From Mucidula mucida (lineage: Eukaryota > Basidiomycota > Agaricomycetes > Agaricales > Physalacriaceae): a stretch of 64,000 nucleotides of DNA. Position numbers and translations under genes: made by a program. This document shows, one piece after another, positions 1 to 10,894 of the stretch. Positions within the stretch are counted from its first letter, which is position 1; every line of letters starts with the position of its first letter. The notes below the pieces were generated by a model that did not search any database, was not told the DNA's origin, and was given only the letters and a program-made list of their open reading frames with translations. Where the stretch lies: positions 248,001 through 312,000 of the forward strand of contig JADNYV010000001.1 in NCBI GenBank assembly GCA_015501055.1. The letters run 5' to 3'.

Positions 1-1565
1 CTGCTCTATTCATGTACCCCCAGGCGGAGTTTAGCGACGCATGTGGGCCATTCGATAATGTGCAAGATGAGGAGCAGGACCTGGAGCGCGGTGGACGACG
101 TTCTAGTGGTACTCCCCATTCTTCGTACGTCAACGGGGTCCGGCCGATAGATCTTCGGAAGAAACTCTTGAAAACTGCCCAAGAAAGAGCTTCCGGTGAC
201 GCGACGAGGTCTGCATCTGCTACGGGGTCTCGTGCTGTTTCGCCTGGCGGATTGAGCCTTAGATCCCCTTCCCCTCGACCGGAGGAGAGGAAGAACGACT
301 TCGGCGATGACATATGGATCAAAGAGACGGTAGCCACCGGTTCTTTCACAGAAAACGTCGCATACGATGCTGACTCCGAGCGGCCATTCTTTGCTAACAC
401 GACGTTTTACACGCTGCTGCGTCTTTTGCAGGTAAGGAAGCTTTTGTTACTTGAACGGGAATAATGTTTGATTGTTTTTGCAGTTGTTGTATTCTCGTCT
501 TCTCATGTGCAAGGAAATTGGGCAGGCATTGGCCGCCGAAAAGCATGCTGAGTTACTGGCTAATCCCGTTGCTGTCGAGCTCGGATTAGATGATCCGAAC
601 GGACCACCCACGCTACTGAACAGACTATGGACATCTTGAATGAGCGCGCAAAAGATGACACCAACGTCGTTTACATGTATCTGCTAGATGCGTGCGAGAA
701 GGTTTTTGCAAACGAGCTTGACCAGATCTCATTTGAAGAGCATATGCGGTGGTTCTTTGGTAACAAGGTAGGAGCATTTACTCAAGGGTCATGCGCATGT
801 CGTTTATTTTTGTAGGCCTATCACTTGTTCACACTGGACAAACTGATTACCGCCTTGGTGAAACAGGTGGGGGTGCAACTATTTGTGTTGCTGATGTCGG
901 TACTGATCTATTTTCGCTGCGCAGGTGCAGACGATATTATTAGACAGCAAATGCCAGGAGTTGTGGTCTCTCCTACAAAGCGTCCAACAGACCGGTGTCA
1001 TTACGAATCAGGATGTCATTCGATATCGTCGGGAGGCAGAGCGACATGTCCAGGATGACTATCTATATCGGCTTCAATGGGTGAGTGGCCTTTATCAATT
1101 CGCTATTTCAAGCTGAGACGGCCTGTGTAAAAACAAGGTGCGGGAGTCGAAAATGATCAAAGTGCAGCTCATGACCCCGCAAGACCCGAGCACGAACGGG
1201 GTCCCGACTGCAGAGAATCGTTGGCGAGAGTACACAGCGAGCTATGTGATGCGCCATCCCACGGAATGGGCAGGCAAACAAGGAGAGCGACATAACGCAA
1301 AAGTATTTCTGTCAAGGTCTGTCGTGATGTGGCTTCTGGACTCGTGTATTGACTTAAATATAGGACGCGGCAATCGGACAGCACTACAGCCGTATCAGAG
1401 GGAATGATGAGTATCCGGATTAGTCCGTTGACATACAAGCTCGTGTACGAGGAAGGCTCTCAGGAAATGTTGTGGCGGGAAGTAAACCGGACGTTGTTGG
1501 AAAAGGCGAAACAGCGGGACGAGGAGAGAGCACGGTGGATGGTCTCCGATGCTGTAAAAAGCTAA
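1..1565 (+). CDS. SIN3: SIN3 transcriptional corepressor, C-terminal part (5' end outside window)
   Basis: This is the scaffold of the Rpd3/HDAC corepressor complex and acts in the nucleus. The visible part covers the conserved Sin3 C-terminal region: the PFFANTTFYTLLRLLQ block, the YSRLLMCKEIG block after an intron, then the helical domain with TFEEHMRWFFG-like and FTLDKLITALVKQ segments and a final KVFLSR block. Exons read by eye are 1-431, 484-767, 816-866, 925-1080, 1138-1316 and 1364-1565, with introns of 47-58 bp and clear GT..AG ends. One oddity is that the frame slips by one base near 610-620: the upstream frame runs into a stop at about 637, while the conserved MDILNERAKDD segment continues in the next frame. 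No intron fits there, so a single missing base is likely. The family call is secure. Confidence 0.9.
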
Positions 1566-1813
1566 AGTTCGATCCGCACGGTGTACTTTATTTTTAGGAC
1601 AATTATGTAAATACTATGTGCCAGAATTGTCGGTGTTTGGTCCTATATCTCGAGACTCTTAGCCCAATACCTTCCCCCTCAATACTTTCACTCGGCGGTG
1701 CCAAGGACGTGACACCCATCCGCGCCCATACCGAATCCTTGCAAGAGATTACAAGGCCCTCATAATGGTAGCCGGAGCGGGCCCATCTAACCGCCCTTTC
1801 GCCGTCGTTCTAG

Positions 1814-3561
1814 ACGTTCTCCTCGTCCATTATCGCGGTCTCCATCCCCATCCGCGTCTCTGCTCTCTCTACTGGCATCGGTGGCCGCGACGGTACCCAC
1901 GGTCGACGGCAGTCCAGCTCCGTTACCCTTTCTCTGCCCCAGATACAGTGCAGCCACCGCCGAGTTTGTTGAGCAAGAGCCCGTTGCCGACGCTCCTGGC
2001 CCATCTGAGTTTCTGCCGACATCCAAGGTCTTTACACGTAGGCGTGTACCGCCAAAGTACGAGCAGAAGGACGACGGACTGTGGAGAAAAGTGGAAACAT
2101 ATACTTTGTACGGTTCGACGATGTGCACCGTGAGTCCGGCCAGCTCCATGCTTATCCTGTAGTACTCACAGGAGATAATAGTCCTGCGCATCGACTACCT
2201 CGTCTGTGGACTCCAGCTATCAGGCCGCAGCGACCGGGATTACATCCACCGACGTTGCATCCCCTTCTGATGTCGACGTCGTCGGAGACATTCTCGACAC
2301 TTTACCTACCGGCTGGCGCCCACAGTTTCGCGAACCCAAGACGACGCTTATCGTCACTCTGTCTCTTGTCCTCGCCTTTGTCATCTGCTTCCTCATCATT
2401 GGCTGTCTGTTCTGGCGGAAGAATATCCGGCGAAAGTTCAAGCAGCATGACATTGAGATGAAAGCAATTACACGACGGCGACGCGAAGGAAACGAAGAAG
2501 ACGAGGAGGCGCTCACTGAGCGGGGCATGCGTCGAAAGAAGAAATTGTGGGCTCGTGCGACTGCCAGGTGGAAGGCTAATGCGCGCGCCCGACAGCGGCG
2601 AGGCAAGCGCACCCTTGTCATGAACGCTAGTCGTTCATCCCTCCAGCCCGACCCGCCGATTACCGAAAACCCAGAAGATCGTGACGATACGCTTTCCTAC
2701 GTATCCAATTCCCGGCCCGCATCGAGACAGACTTCTCGACGTTCTTCGTCCCTTTATCGAGAGGAGATAACACCTGTCGAGCGCAATGATTCCTCACCGG
2801 CGTCATGCTCAAACGTTTCTCTGTCAAACTCCGCAGATCCAGCTTCTAGTTCGCTTTCACCACCTGCATCTCCCCCTGCATACCACACTCCCCGTTTGAC
2901 CATACCTGATACCACTTCGAATCTTGAAGTAGTCTCTAGTGCTCCAAAATCAACGTCTACAATGACATCCCCTCTATCTCCCTCCTACCCCCTTCACTCT
3001 AGACGTCCATCGCATTCTTCATTGGGTCATCTGCCGTCAACTGACGATCCAGATGACCTTCCATACTCTCCGTCCGCGGCGCACGTCGCTACAGATGACA
3101 AGTCTCTCCTTGCTCGTCTTAACGAAATGACGAGCCATCCCCCGTTGGACTCAGGGCACGATCCCTCAGAATCATCTGCACCTGTCTGGGAAGATGAAGA
3201 GATTGATGGTTTTGAGCTAGACTCATACGGCGGTGGTCCAAGCGGATCCTCTCCACCAACAGTCACGGCATTCCCACCCCCGCCTATTCCTTTGTCATCC
3301 AAGGGTAAGATGGCCGCGGAGTATTTCGATTATGATTATTCGTATTCGACTTTCGATGAGGACATTCAAGGTTTGGAGCCTGAGCTCGGGCCATCTGCAC
3401 CTCCGTTCGAAGCAGTGGCGAGTGCTCCCCCACTACCGGACGATATGCCTTCCGCGCCGACCATAGACGATGACTCGAGCGAGTGCACGGCTTCGGCGCC
3501 GCCTCTGCCGCCACGCGACGAGATTCAGACTGTGATTTCTCCCCCGCATTATCAATCGTGA
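1814..3561 (+). CDS. Single-pass membrane protein with PPxY and PSAP motifs (putative Rsp5/ESCRT adaptor)
   Basis: I do not recognise a named family. The order is: an Arg/Ser-rich start with a short hydrophobic stretch (SLLSLLASVAA), a modest lumenal part, one strong membrane helix (about 2338-2415, ending CFLIIGCLFW), a very basic juxtamembrane segment, then a roughly 300-residue Ser/Pro-rich tail. The tail has PPAY (about 2874-2885) and a C-terminal PPHY ending seven codons before the stop, plus PSAPP and PSAPT and two more SAPP repeats (about 3390-3510). PPxY motifs bind the WW domains of Nedd4/Rsp5 ubiquitin ligases, and PSAP motifs bind the ESCRT-I subunit Tsg101/Vps23. One intron, 2130-2181, is clear. 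The 5' end is uncertain: an acceptor-like TAG at 1811-1813 follows a good branch site, but I could not place the first exon. An ATG at 1765 is in another frame. Confidence 0.65.
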
Positions 3562-4892
3562 CATTTTCAAGTCCGAGTCTTTCATTATTCCAGGTTCATT
3601 TATCTTATTTTTACCACCCATTGTTTGTACTTTTACCATGCAATACGTACGCGTAGGAAGAGAATAATCGTTGCATCTTGCACTGTTCGGATTGGGCGTT
3701 CATTGGGGGAAATGAAGGTCATATCGATAGGATGACACGTCTATCCGACCTTGAGATGGACTTGATGCAGATATGGTTGTCCTCATCAAGTGCTTAGATG
3801 TCGTGATTCTTCAGGCCCTGGTCCAAAAGGGGTCGCTGGGCCTGTGGCGCACACGAACCTCGTTGTGTATCAATTGATAGTAGGCATTCTTTGCGGCATT
3901 TGTATCCAATGAGCCTATCCAGCTCATTGTATCGCAAAGAAACTTTCACTTCGGTTGAGAGTGGATGTGCTATTTTAGAGATGCATTTTTGCATGCGGAC
4001 ATCCGTGCGCAGTTCAATTCTGTTTTAGGTTACCCACTTGAGCCTAATGTTTTTTATTTCGGGTTCATTCCGGGGGTGGGAGTCTATACCGGGTGCTTTA
4101 AGGCAACTTTAAGGTGGGTAGAACTTCAAGATCATCGCGGTAAATTGTTAGTGTAAACCCTGATAAGTTACTTGCCCACGCGTACTTCAATGGCGAGAAT
4201 TCACTTACGCTGCGTTCGGTGTCGGATTCGCATCATGGTCATACGCGCAGGACGCGACGGGAAAACTCTCACGTGTGGGGACGAGAGGGAGTTGCGTAAA
4301 ATAGGGCGCAACTCCGACATTGGGGTTGAAAGGAATGTATTGCGGGTTGAGGTGCTCTCGTAGAAATGAAAGCCCAAGTCGAGTAGAGTGGAGCAGGACC
4401 TTGCAAAGTTGGGGCCAGTCTCACAATAATAAAGTACTCACGAGCGATTGGGGACCGTCGAAGAATGTCTACGCCGTATAGCCCGACAATGTCATCTTAA
4501 CAAATCCCGCATATTGTAGTTTTACGTGGTGCGCAGTAGCGTGGATGTCCCTTGGCAGTCGGCAATGATAGAGGACGGAGGGAGGGAGGTCCCACTGCGG
4601 CCTGGTCCAATGAGCGTTTCATTCAAAATAGGTGCGCCCAATTCGCCCAGTATTCTCAGCATTCAGTGCATCAGAAGATTAGGCCGCTGTGTAGTTTTCG
4701 GAAACTGTGGATCAGGACAGATTTCCTGAGTGTCTCATCCGGTTCATGTTGGAGCACGTCCATAGCAAAATATCGTAAGCTGAGAGGGACTTAGCCGAAA
4801 GAGGAAGGAATGAAAGCGTGGGGAAGTCTTACTGATTGCGGACGTGAATTTTTCGGACTGTCGCTTGCTGCCTCCGATCATCATCCATCATC
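3562..4892. other. Intergenic region without a recognisable gene
   Basis: About 1.3 kb separates the membrane protein gene from SYO1. Only short open frames occur on both strands, with no recognisable domain, no RNA gene and no repeat that I can see. The first 100 bases probably hold the 3' UTR of the upstream gene, and the last few hundred hold the SYO1 promoter. Confidence 0.5.
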
Positions 4893-7479
4893 ATGGGCAA
4901 GTCTCAAAAACAGCGCGCCATGCGCCGCCACAATCCCATGCGCGTCCCAGACTCGCAATCCCGAAAGGCCTCGCCTCGGCGAGCTCTGCCTCCTCCAAAT
5001 CCGAGGCAATTTTACCAATAATACAAAAGGTCATTTAACACCTCTCTCATTTTGTGGAAAAAAACCATGTCTGATAGACTTCGAGGCCAGATGGAGAGTC
5101 CGGACGCTGCTGAGCGAAAATGGGCCTGTGTGGCGGTGTCGAATCTGATTCAGAACGATCCGTCGACGCGTCGGTTGCTGCAAGGGAAAAATATCGTAGG
5201 CGCTCTGATCACACGATTGACGGACAACGAAGAGGAAGTCGTCGTAGAGGCCATGGGATCACTCAGGTGCTGTGAAATCTGCGTCTGCATGCTTCACTGC
5301 ATCTAATTTGAGATGTAGGAATCTGTGTATTGATGGCGGATTCGATATTTGTGCAGAAATGTACAATAAGAGCATATTGACGTGCCTCAAGACCTTTGTT
5401 CCGAAGGTATATATTGGCAGCTCTGGGATGTCGTGAGTGTGCTAATAGAGGAACAGATTTCATCAACACTAGAGCAATACCTACAAAATCCAAAAACAGC
5501 ACCAGAGAACGCGGCAAAGCTCGTTTACGAGTTTGCTGACAATGTCATCACGACACTCTGGTGTTTATCGTAAGTTATTCACAGTCCGTTTGTCATGCCT
5601 GTATCGAATCATGACGCAGGGAAACATCTAACAAGGCGTTGAACGCGATCAACGCGATACAACTTGTGCCTTTCTTGATGTCCTTCTTGGCTTCAAGAGA
5701 AAAGTTACCTTTGGCACCTGTCACCGCTGCTGGTGAGGTAATTTATACACACGGGAAACCAGATACTAACCAAATTGCGTAGCTCAGTGTCTCTATGTTC
5801 TAACCGATGACAATGACCCAGCGATCTACGAGGTCAAGAACAACGGAGAATACATCAGCTGCCTTCTCAGTATTGCACGCACGCTGAGACTTCGCAGACG
5901 ACAAATGGACAGACGGACCATCGACGGCTTACACTAGCGGTCCTTGCAGCTGGTATGGTTTCATTTCTTATTGTGTTGAACATCACTCTTCAATTGATGG
6001 GTAGGCATTCTTAGGAATGTAACACCTCTTCCTATGACGGTTGCAGCGTCAGCGCTCGATATGGATCAAGAAATAGCGCTTCCTTTGCTCCAGCCCGTGA
6101 TAGCGTCAACATCACTACAAGATACCTCGAGTACAGTGCAAGAGCTCGCAACACGACAAGTAATATTAACTCGCCTTTTTCGCTGGGGTATTGACTTACC
6201 ATTGTTTAGGCCAATGAACCGGAAATAGAGAAATTGTCGCTCAAAAATACACCTCAATCAGACCATCGGTCGCCCATAGAAATCGAATTAGATCGTCTGG
6301 AGAATCAGTTCCGTACTGTGCAGCTCGCCTTGGAAATCCTGACTGGCACTTGCGCGAAATTGCCTGATCCCGATGTTGCCAAGCATGACGATGAGAAGGA
6401 AGAAAACGAAGACGACATCGCGGAAGATCCTGAAGACGACAATACAGGTACACATTCAACTGTATTTTTTGACGTGAATACATGCTCATCATTTCATTTA
6501 GCAATGGAAGAAGAGTTGGACGTGGAAATGTCCACAGATGCCACTGAAAAGACGCCCAATGTCGACACGACATCCCTACTACCCGCACTAGTCCCAGCAC
6601 TTCTACGGCTTATCCAGCCCACCTCACTTTCCTTCCCACCGCTAGCCTCTGCTTCGATACATCCTCCAACGACTTCCGCGCTCAGTGGAATACACATTAG
6701 CGCATTGGAGTGCCTGAACAATATATTTCTATCCCTGGCGAGGACACCTAACCCATCTGTTTCGTCAGACAAAGCCGCGGGGAGCGATGTGTGGAATAAT
6801 ATCTGGGCGGCGCTCAGGGTTGTTGGGACGGAGTTTGGATTAGGGCAGGAACGGCGCCGTGAATTTTGGGAGGTGTCTGTTGGAGTTCTTTGGGGCGTCG
6901 GGACTGTGTGGAAGGGATCTTTGGTAGGGTTTAACTTGCAATTCTTCGCTGAATTGAGCCTAAATGTATGTGTTTTTAGGAACCAAACGCCACTCAGGTA
7001 GATCTCTTAGTACAATTCTGCAACTCCAGCGCAGACGAACGAGCACGTGTCAAGTGTATTGGGACGCTCGAGTGTCTGGCGCAGCACCCAGATTCGATTG
7101 ATGGGAATCGCGTACGTTTATCTTCCCCCTCCTACTACTCCAATCCAGCAGTTTGTAACTGCAACTCCCATAGATCATCGCAGAATACTTGTTGTCCCTC
7201 CTACCTTCTGCCACTCCGTCAAACGCCGGCGTCGAGCCTACCATACAGGCGGTGTCCGCTATCATCGATATCTACTCGGATGAGATGATGCCCTATGACG
7301 TGAACTTTCGCCAGGGCGCGTATTTAGAGCGACTGGTAAACAGCATTGACGCGGTGAAGAAGATGGTCAAGGCCATTGACCGTCGGAAACCGGGTGGACG
7401 AGAGTTGAGGGTGAGAGGCGAGGAAGTGCGAGACAATTTGGTTGCTTTTGTCAAGTACAGGAAGAACCTGAAATTTTAG
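4893..7479 (+). CDS. SYO1: SYO1/HEATR3-like symportin, importer of ribosomal proteins L5 and L11
   Basis: This HEAT/ARM-repeat adaptor escorts Rpl5 and Rpl11 through Kap104 into the nucleus for 5S RNP assembly. The start is ATG at 4893, giving the typical basic MGKSQK N-terminus. The conserved AVSNLIQND, GKNIVG and GALRNLCIDGG-like blocks follow, with an acidic loop at about 6390-6540. Exons: 4893-5029, 5091-5266, 5319-5406, 5457-5569, 5620-5732, 5783-5952, 6005-6159, 6210-6447, 6502-6923, 6980-7111 and 7174-7479. The frame breaks at about 4960-4970 (a one-base loss between the N-terminal block and the Ala/Ser-rich block). It breaks twice more in exon 6, at about 5885-5900 and 5930-5940, where the expected sequence continues in changing frames. 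Everything downstream is open to the stop. The breaks are probably sequence errors. Confidence 0.85.
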
Positions 7480-7727
7480 TAGGGCGCGTGCTTGGATATC
7501 TCATTCATATATCGCAATCTAACATCTTCCTTCCACCTGAATACTTCGCCTATGCCATACATTTCTTGGCCATGAAATTCGACTGGGAGGCGCTCAACGC
7601 GAGTCACCGCCGTTGTTTACTGGTTATTCACACCGGGGGTTTCGTCTCCGGTTTGCTAAGTCGAAATGAGTATAAAGCATTGGGCTCAAGTACTAACGAA
7701 GGTGTGTTTCTCTCCAAGTATTCGGAG

Positions 7728-8865
7728 ATGATGCCCCAAGTCAATCCAACGATCGTCCGTGTGGCACCCGCTTCGTCAGAAGTTGTACCTGTGAGTGGCT
7801 TTGGTTTTGCTGTATACTTGATTGTAATGGTGCTTGTAGTCGGTCATCGGCAACGACGAACTGAAGGAGATCAGAGACATCTGCCTTGAACTCATTGCAC
7901 CTTTCAAGCCACCGCATCCCTCCGGCTGGGCATGACCCATCTCTACGATCTCTGCTGTGAAGAGGCCATTTCACGAGGTTATTCTCTAGACGATCCTTCA
8001 CTCGCCATATTCTTCACAACTTGTGTTCCTGGTGGAATAACTACGGCGAGCACTGCGTACGGTCATCTAGAGAACCCTTCTCCGCGGGTGTACATTGCGC
8101 TGTATACGGCGTTTCTTTTCTACCTCGACGATACCTTTGCGAGCAATGTGGCGGGGCTTTCCACTTTCCATGTCCGACTTTGTAGGGCAGAATCCCATGG
8201 TAATATGGTCCTTGATTTCTTTTCGAGCTTCCTGTGCGATATGCATGCCCATTTCGACGTCATGGCAGCAGACCTTATCATAACGAGCGCACTCAATTTT
8301 GTTACTGGTTTGGTTTTGGAACATCGCATGAAGACTATCAAGGTTAGCAGATGCCAATGTACATACCTTTCCCCATTCTATAACTAAATCACCGTCGCGC
8401 CCACACAGTTGGCGCCCACTGCTAAGCAATTCCCAAAATTCGCGCGTGGATTATCTGGCGCAACGGACGCATACTCGTTCTGTATATCTCCCCCTGAGGT
8501 CCCAGTGGATTCATACATCAAACCTTGCCAGAGCTGGAGGCAATCCTCAATGGTGTAAAGTATGTGTCGCAATGTGTTCAACCATCAAGCCCGCTCATAC
8601 CTCTAATAGCGATGTTTTGTCTTTCTATAAGGAAGAGTTAGCAGGCGACGAGAGGAATCTGGTTTCCGTCACCGCACGCTGTCTGGGCTTGAAGAAAATC
8701 GTTGTTCTCCGTGACCTCGCTAAGGAAGTCATCGAGACCGACAAGAATGTGAGAGTATTACTGGAGTCAGACGGTGCCGCGTTGAAAACATACAATGCGT
8801 TCGCAGAACAGTATGTCGCCTTTCACCAGAGTCTCCCGCGGTACAGGTTGGATGAGTTGAAATAG
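7728..8865 (+). CDS. TRI5-like terpene cyclase, copy 1
   Basis: This belongs to the trichodiene-synthase-like class I terpene synthases, which ionise prenyl diphosphates (usually farnesyl diphosphate) with Mg2+. The Asp-rich motif appears as FYLDDTF (about 8119-8139). The NSE/DTE-type motif NDVLSFYKEE spans the last intron (8558-8640) with N, S and E correctly spaced. Exons: 7728-7790, 7840-8342, 8409-8559 and 8610-8865. The ATG at 7728 was chosen because both tandem copies begin alike there and share the first intron. There are two one-base losses. One is at a G run near 7927-7931, after which the MTHLYDL segment continues in a new frame. The other is near 8511, where copy 2 has the same codons in frame. 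With these repaired the protein would be about 310 residues, a normal length for the family. The product is unknown. Confidence 0.8.
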
Positions 8866-9351
8866 ATTTAACTCGTAATTACTTAGTTGAATGAGAACTC
8901 GATGCTACTTAGCTTTGAAGCTTCACTTCATTACGCTGCCGTCGAAGAGCTGCCGGATCGGGACTGGGATCGTGTGCGCACCTTCCCTCTCTCATGCCCT
9001 CGTTCTTTCCTGGAGCCTCAGAACTCTTCGTCTGTCCACCTTCCCTTTATCTTTTGCTCGTTCTCACGTTGTAACGTTGCCATAGGTAAGACTGCTCCAA
9101 GAAACTGCTCACTAGACTCGACGTCTCCGCCTGAGATATCACCGGGCTGGAGTTCTATTTACCTTGTCACTGCAAGTTGGCTTATGACCCAGCTAGCTCT
9201 GCTTCTGATTGTAGTGAGAACACTGGCGGAGCCCTTCTATTCTTGGGCTTACTGAATGAGCGGGGCTTTCGTCCCCGGAGTACCAAGTTGAGACCACTAC
9301 AAAGCAGTGAAGTAAGGACCCAGAGATGTGTTTCTCCCCCATTGCTCGACG
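8866..9351. other. Spacer between terpene cyclase copies
   Basis: The last 100 bases or so resemble the flank in front of copy 1, for example the GGCTTTCGTC.CCGG patch. The rest has open stretches but no recognisable domain, and I cannot assign a function. Confidence 0.45.
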
Positions 9352-10500
9352 ATGATACCTCAAGTGAATCCGACAGTCGCCCATGTTGCACCTGCTTCGT
9401 CAGGACTTGCACCTGTGAGTGTCTTTGGTTTTGCTGTATACCTGATTGTAATAGGACGTATAGTCGGTCTTCAGCGATGACGAAGTAAAGGAGGTTAGAG
9501 ACATCTGTCTTGAATTCTTTGCACACTTCGAGTGCACGTCCAACCCTCCGATCGGGCGTGATCAGGCTGTTCTGTACGATCTCTGCTTTCAGGACGCCAA
9601 GTTACGAGGTTACCCTCCGGAGGATCCTTCATCGCCTTATTTTTCGCAACTTGGGTGCCTAGCGGAATCAGTTATGCTAGCATATCGTACCCTCATCTGA
9701 AGAATCCTTCTCTGCGGGTATACATGCCCTGTACACAGCGTTCCTCTTGTATCTCGATGACACCTTTGCGTACGATGTGACCGGTCTTGCCACTTTCCAC
9801 ATCCGATTTTATAGAGCAGAATCGCACGGAAACGTGGTCCTCGATTTCTTTTCGAGCTTCCTGCGCGATACGCATGCCTACTTCGACTATATGGCGGCGA
9901 ATCTTATCATAACGGACGCACTAAACTTTGCCACCGGTTTGATCCTAGAACATCGCACGACGACGTTAAAGGTTAGATCTTGCCTGTAATACAAAGTCTA
10001 ACTAAAGCGCCACTGTGCATACAGTTGTCTCCCACTGCTAAGCAATTTCCAAAATTTGCGCGTGGATTATCTGGCGCAATGGCAGCATTCGCATTATTTG
10101 TGTTTCCCCCTGAGGTCCCAGTGGATTCATATATCCAAGCTTTGCCGGAACCAATGGGAATCATCACCGGCGTAAAGTAGGTGTTGAAATGCGTCTAATC
10201 AGCAGGTCCCCCGCTCATGCATCTAACAGTGATGTTCTCTCTTTCTATAAGGAAGAGTTAGCAGGCGACGAGAGGAATCTGGTTTCCATCACCGCACGCT
10301 GTTTGGGCTTGAAGAAAAACGTTGTTCTCAGCGACCTCGCCAAAGAAGTCATCGAGAACGACAAGAACGTGAGATTATTGCTGGAGTCAGGCGGTGCTGC
10401 CTTGAAAGCGTACAATGCGTTCAGAGAACCGTACGTCGCCTTTCACCGGAGTTTCCCGCGGTACAGGTTGAATGAGTTGACTGGGGGCGAAATAAATTGA
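9352..10500 (+). CDS. TRI5-like terpene cyclase, copy 2
   Basis: This is a tandem paralogue of the upstream cyclase with the same four-exon structure: 9352-9414, 9464-9971, 10025-10176 and 10230-10500. It keeps the Asp-rich motif LYLDDTF (about 9750-9770). The NSE-type region DVLSFYKEE spans the last splice site, although here the spliced first residue is read as an Asn codon from AA plus T. Two one-base losses relative to copy 1 break the frame, one near 9631 (TCATCGCC against TCACTCGCC) and one near 9684-9686 (ATGCC against ATTGCG). The C-terminus is a few residues longer than copy 1. It is either a decaying paralogue or a sequence-error victim, and the product is unknown. Confidence 0.75.
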
Positions 10501-10894
10501 AGTGGTATTTCGACTAGTTTTAAGTTACATGCAGAATGTTTCTTGCTCACTTGAATATAGCAATCTTCCTTCGACCAAACTGAATACCGTTCGCCCAGAA
10601 GACTCGTAAATAGTAAGAGCCAGCAGAAGAACATGCAGTTCTGCTGACGTTCTGCACTGTACAAGCTCGGTACAAGTCCACCATAAGCGACATTGACTGG
10701 ATGTGATTAATCGGTGCTCTATGGGGGATACTAGTAACTGTCTATGTGGTTAAATAATACTCTATTGGTATGTCTATGCTCTATATTGCTCTATGAAATA
10801 GGTACTTGAGATGGGAGAGGGGAAAATCTATGAAACCATACGAAAACATCCAACGAAAACCAAGAGAAAAAAGAAAACACAACATAGGCCGTAA
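10501..10894. other. Intergenic, AT-rich, with repeated CTCTAT words
   Basis: This lies between the convergent terpene cyclase and F-box genes. Positions 10715-10800 contain several CTCTAT words. I see no gene. Confidence 0.4.

Larger units (their letters stand above)
7600..10500 (+). repeat. Tandem gene duplication (terpene cyclase and its upstream flank)
   Basis: The block at about 7630-8865 recurs at about 9255-10500. Intron positions, the intron 1 sequence (shared TTTGGTTTTGCTGTATAC core) and much of the flank upstream of the start codon are similar, so the unit copied was larger than the coding region. The two copies differ at many third positions and some residues, so the duplication is not recent. 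Confidence 0.8.

Noticed and set aside
4205..4395. Minus-strand open stretch of about 60 codons reading like protein (HLNPQYIPFNPNVG and following)
   Set aside because: No start codon, no known domain, all three frames are partly open there, and no splice-linked neighbours were found.
8887..9255. Open frame between the two terpene cyclases
   Set aside because: It lacks homology that I can see and overlaps flank sequence shared with copy 1. Probably non-coding.
10715..10800. Cluster of CTCTAT words as a possible satellite or transposon end
   Set aside because: The words are short and irregularly spaced, with no terminal repeats or coding remnants.
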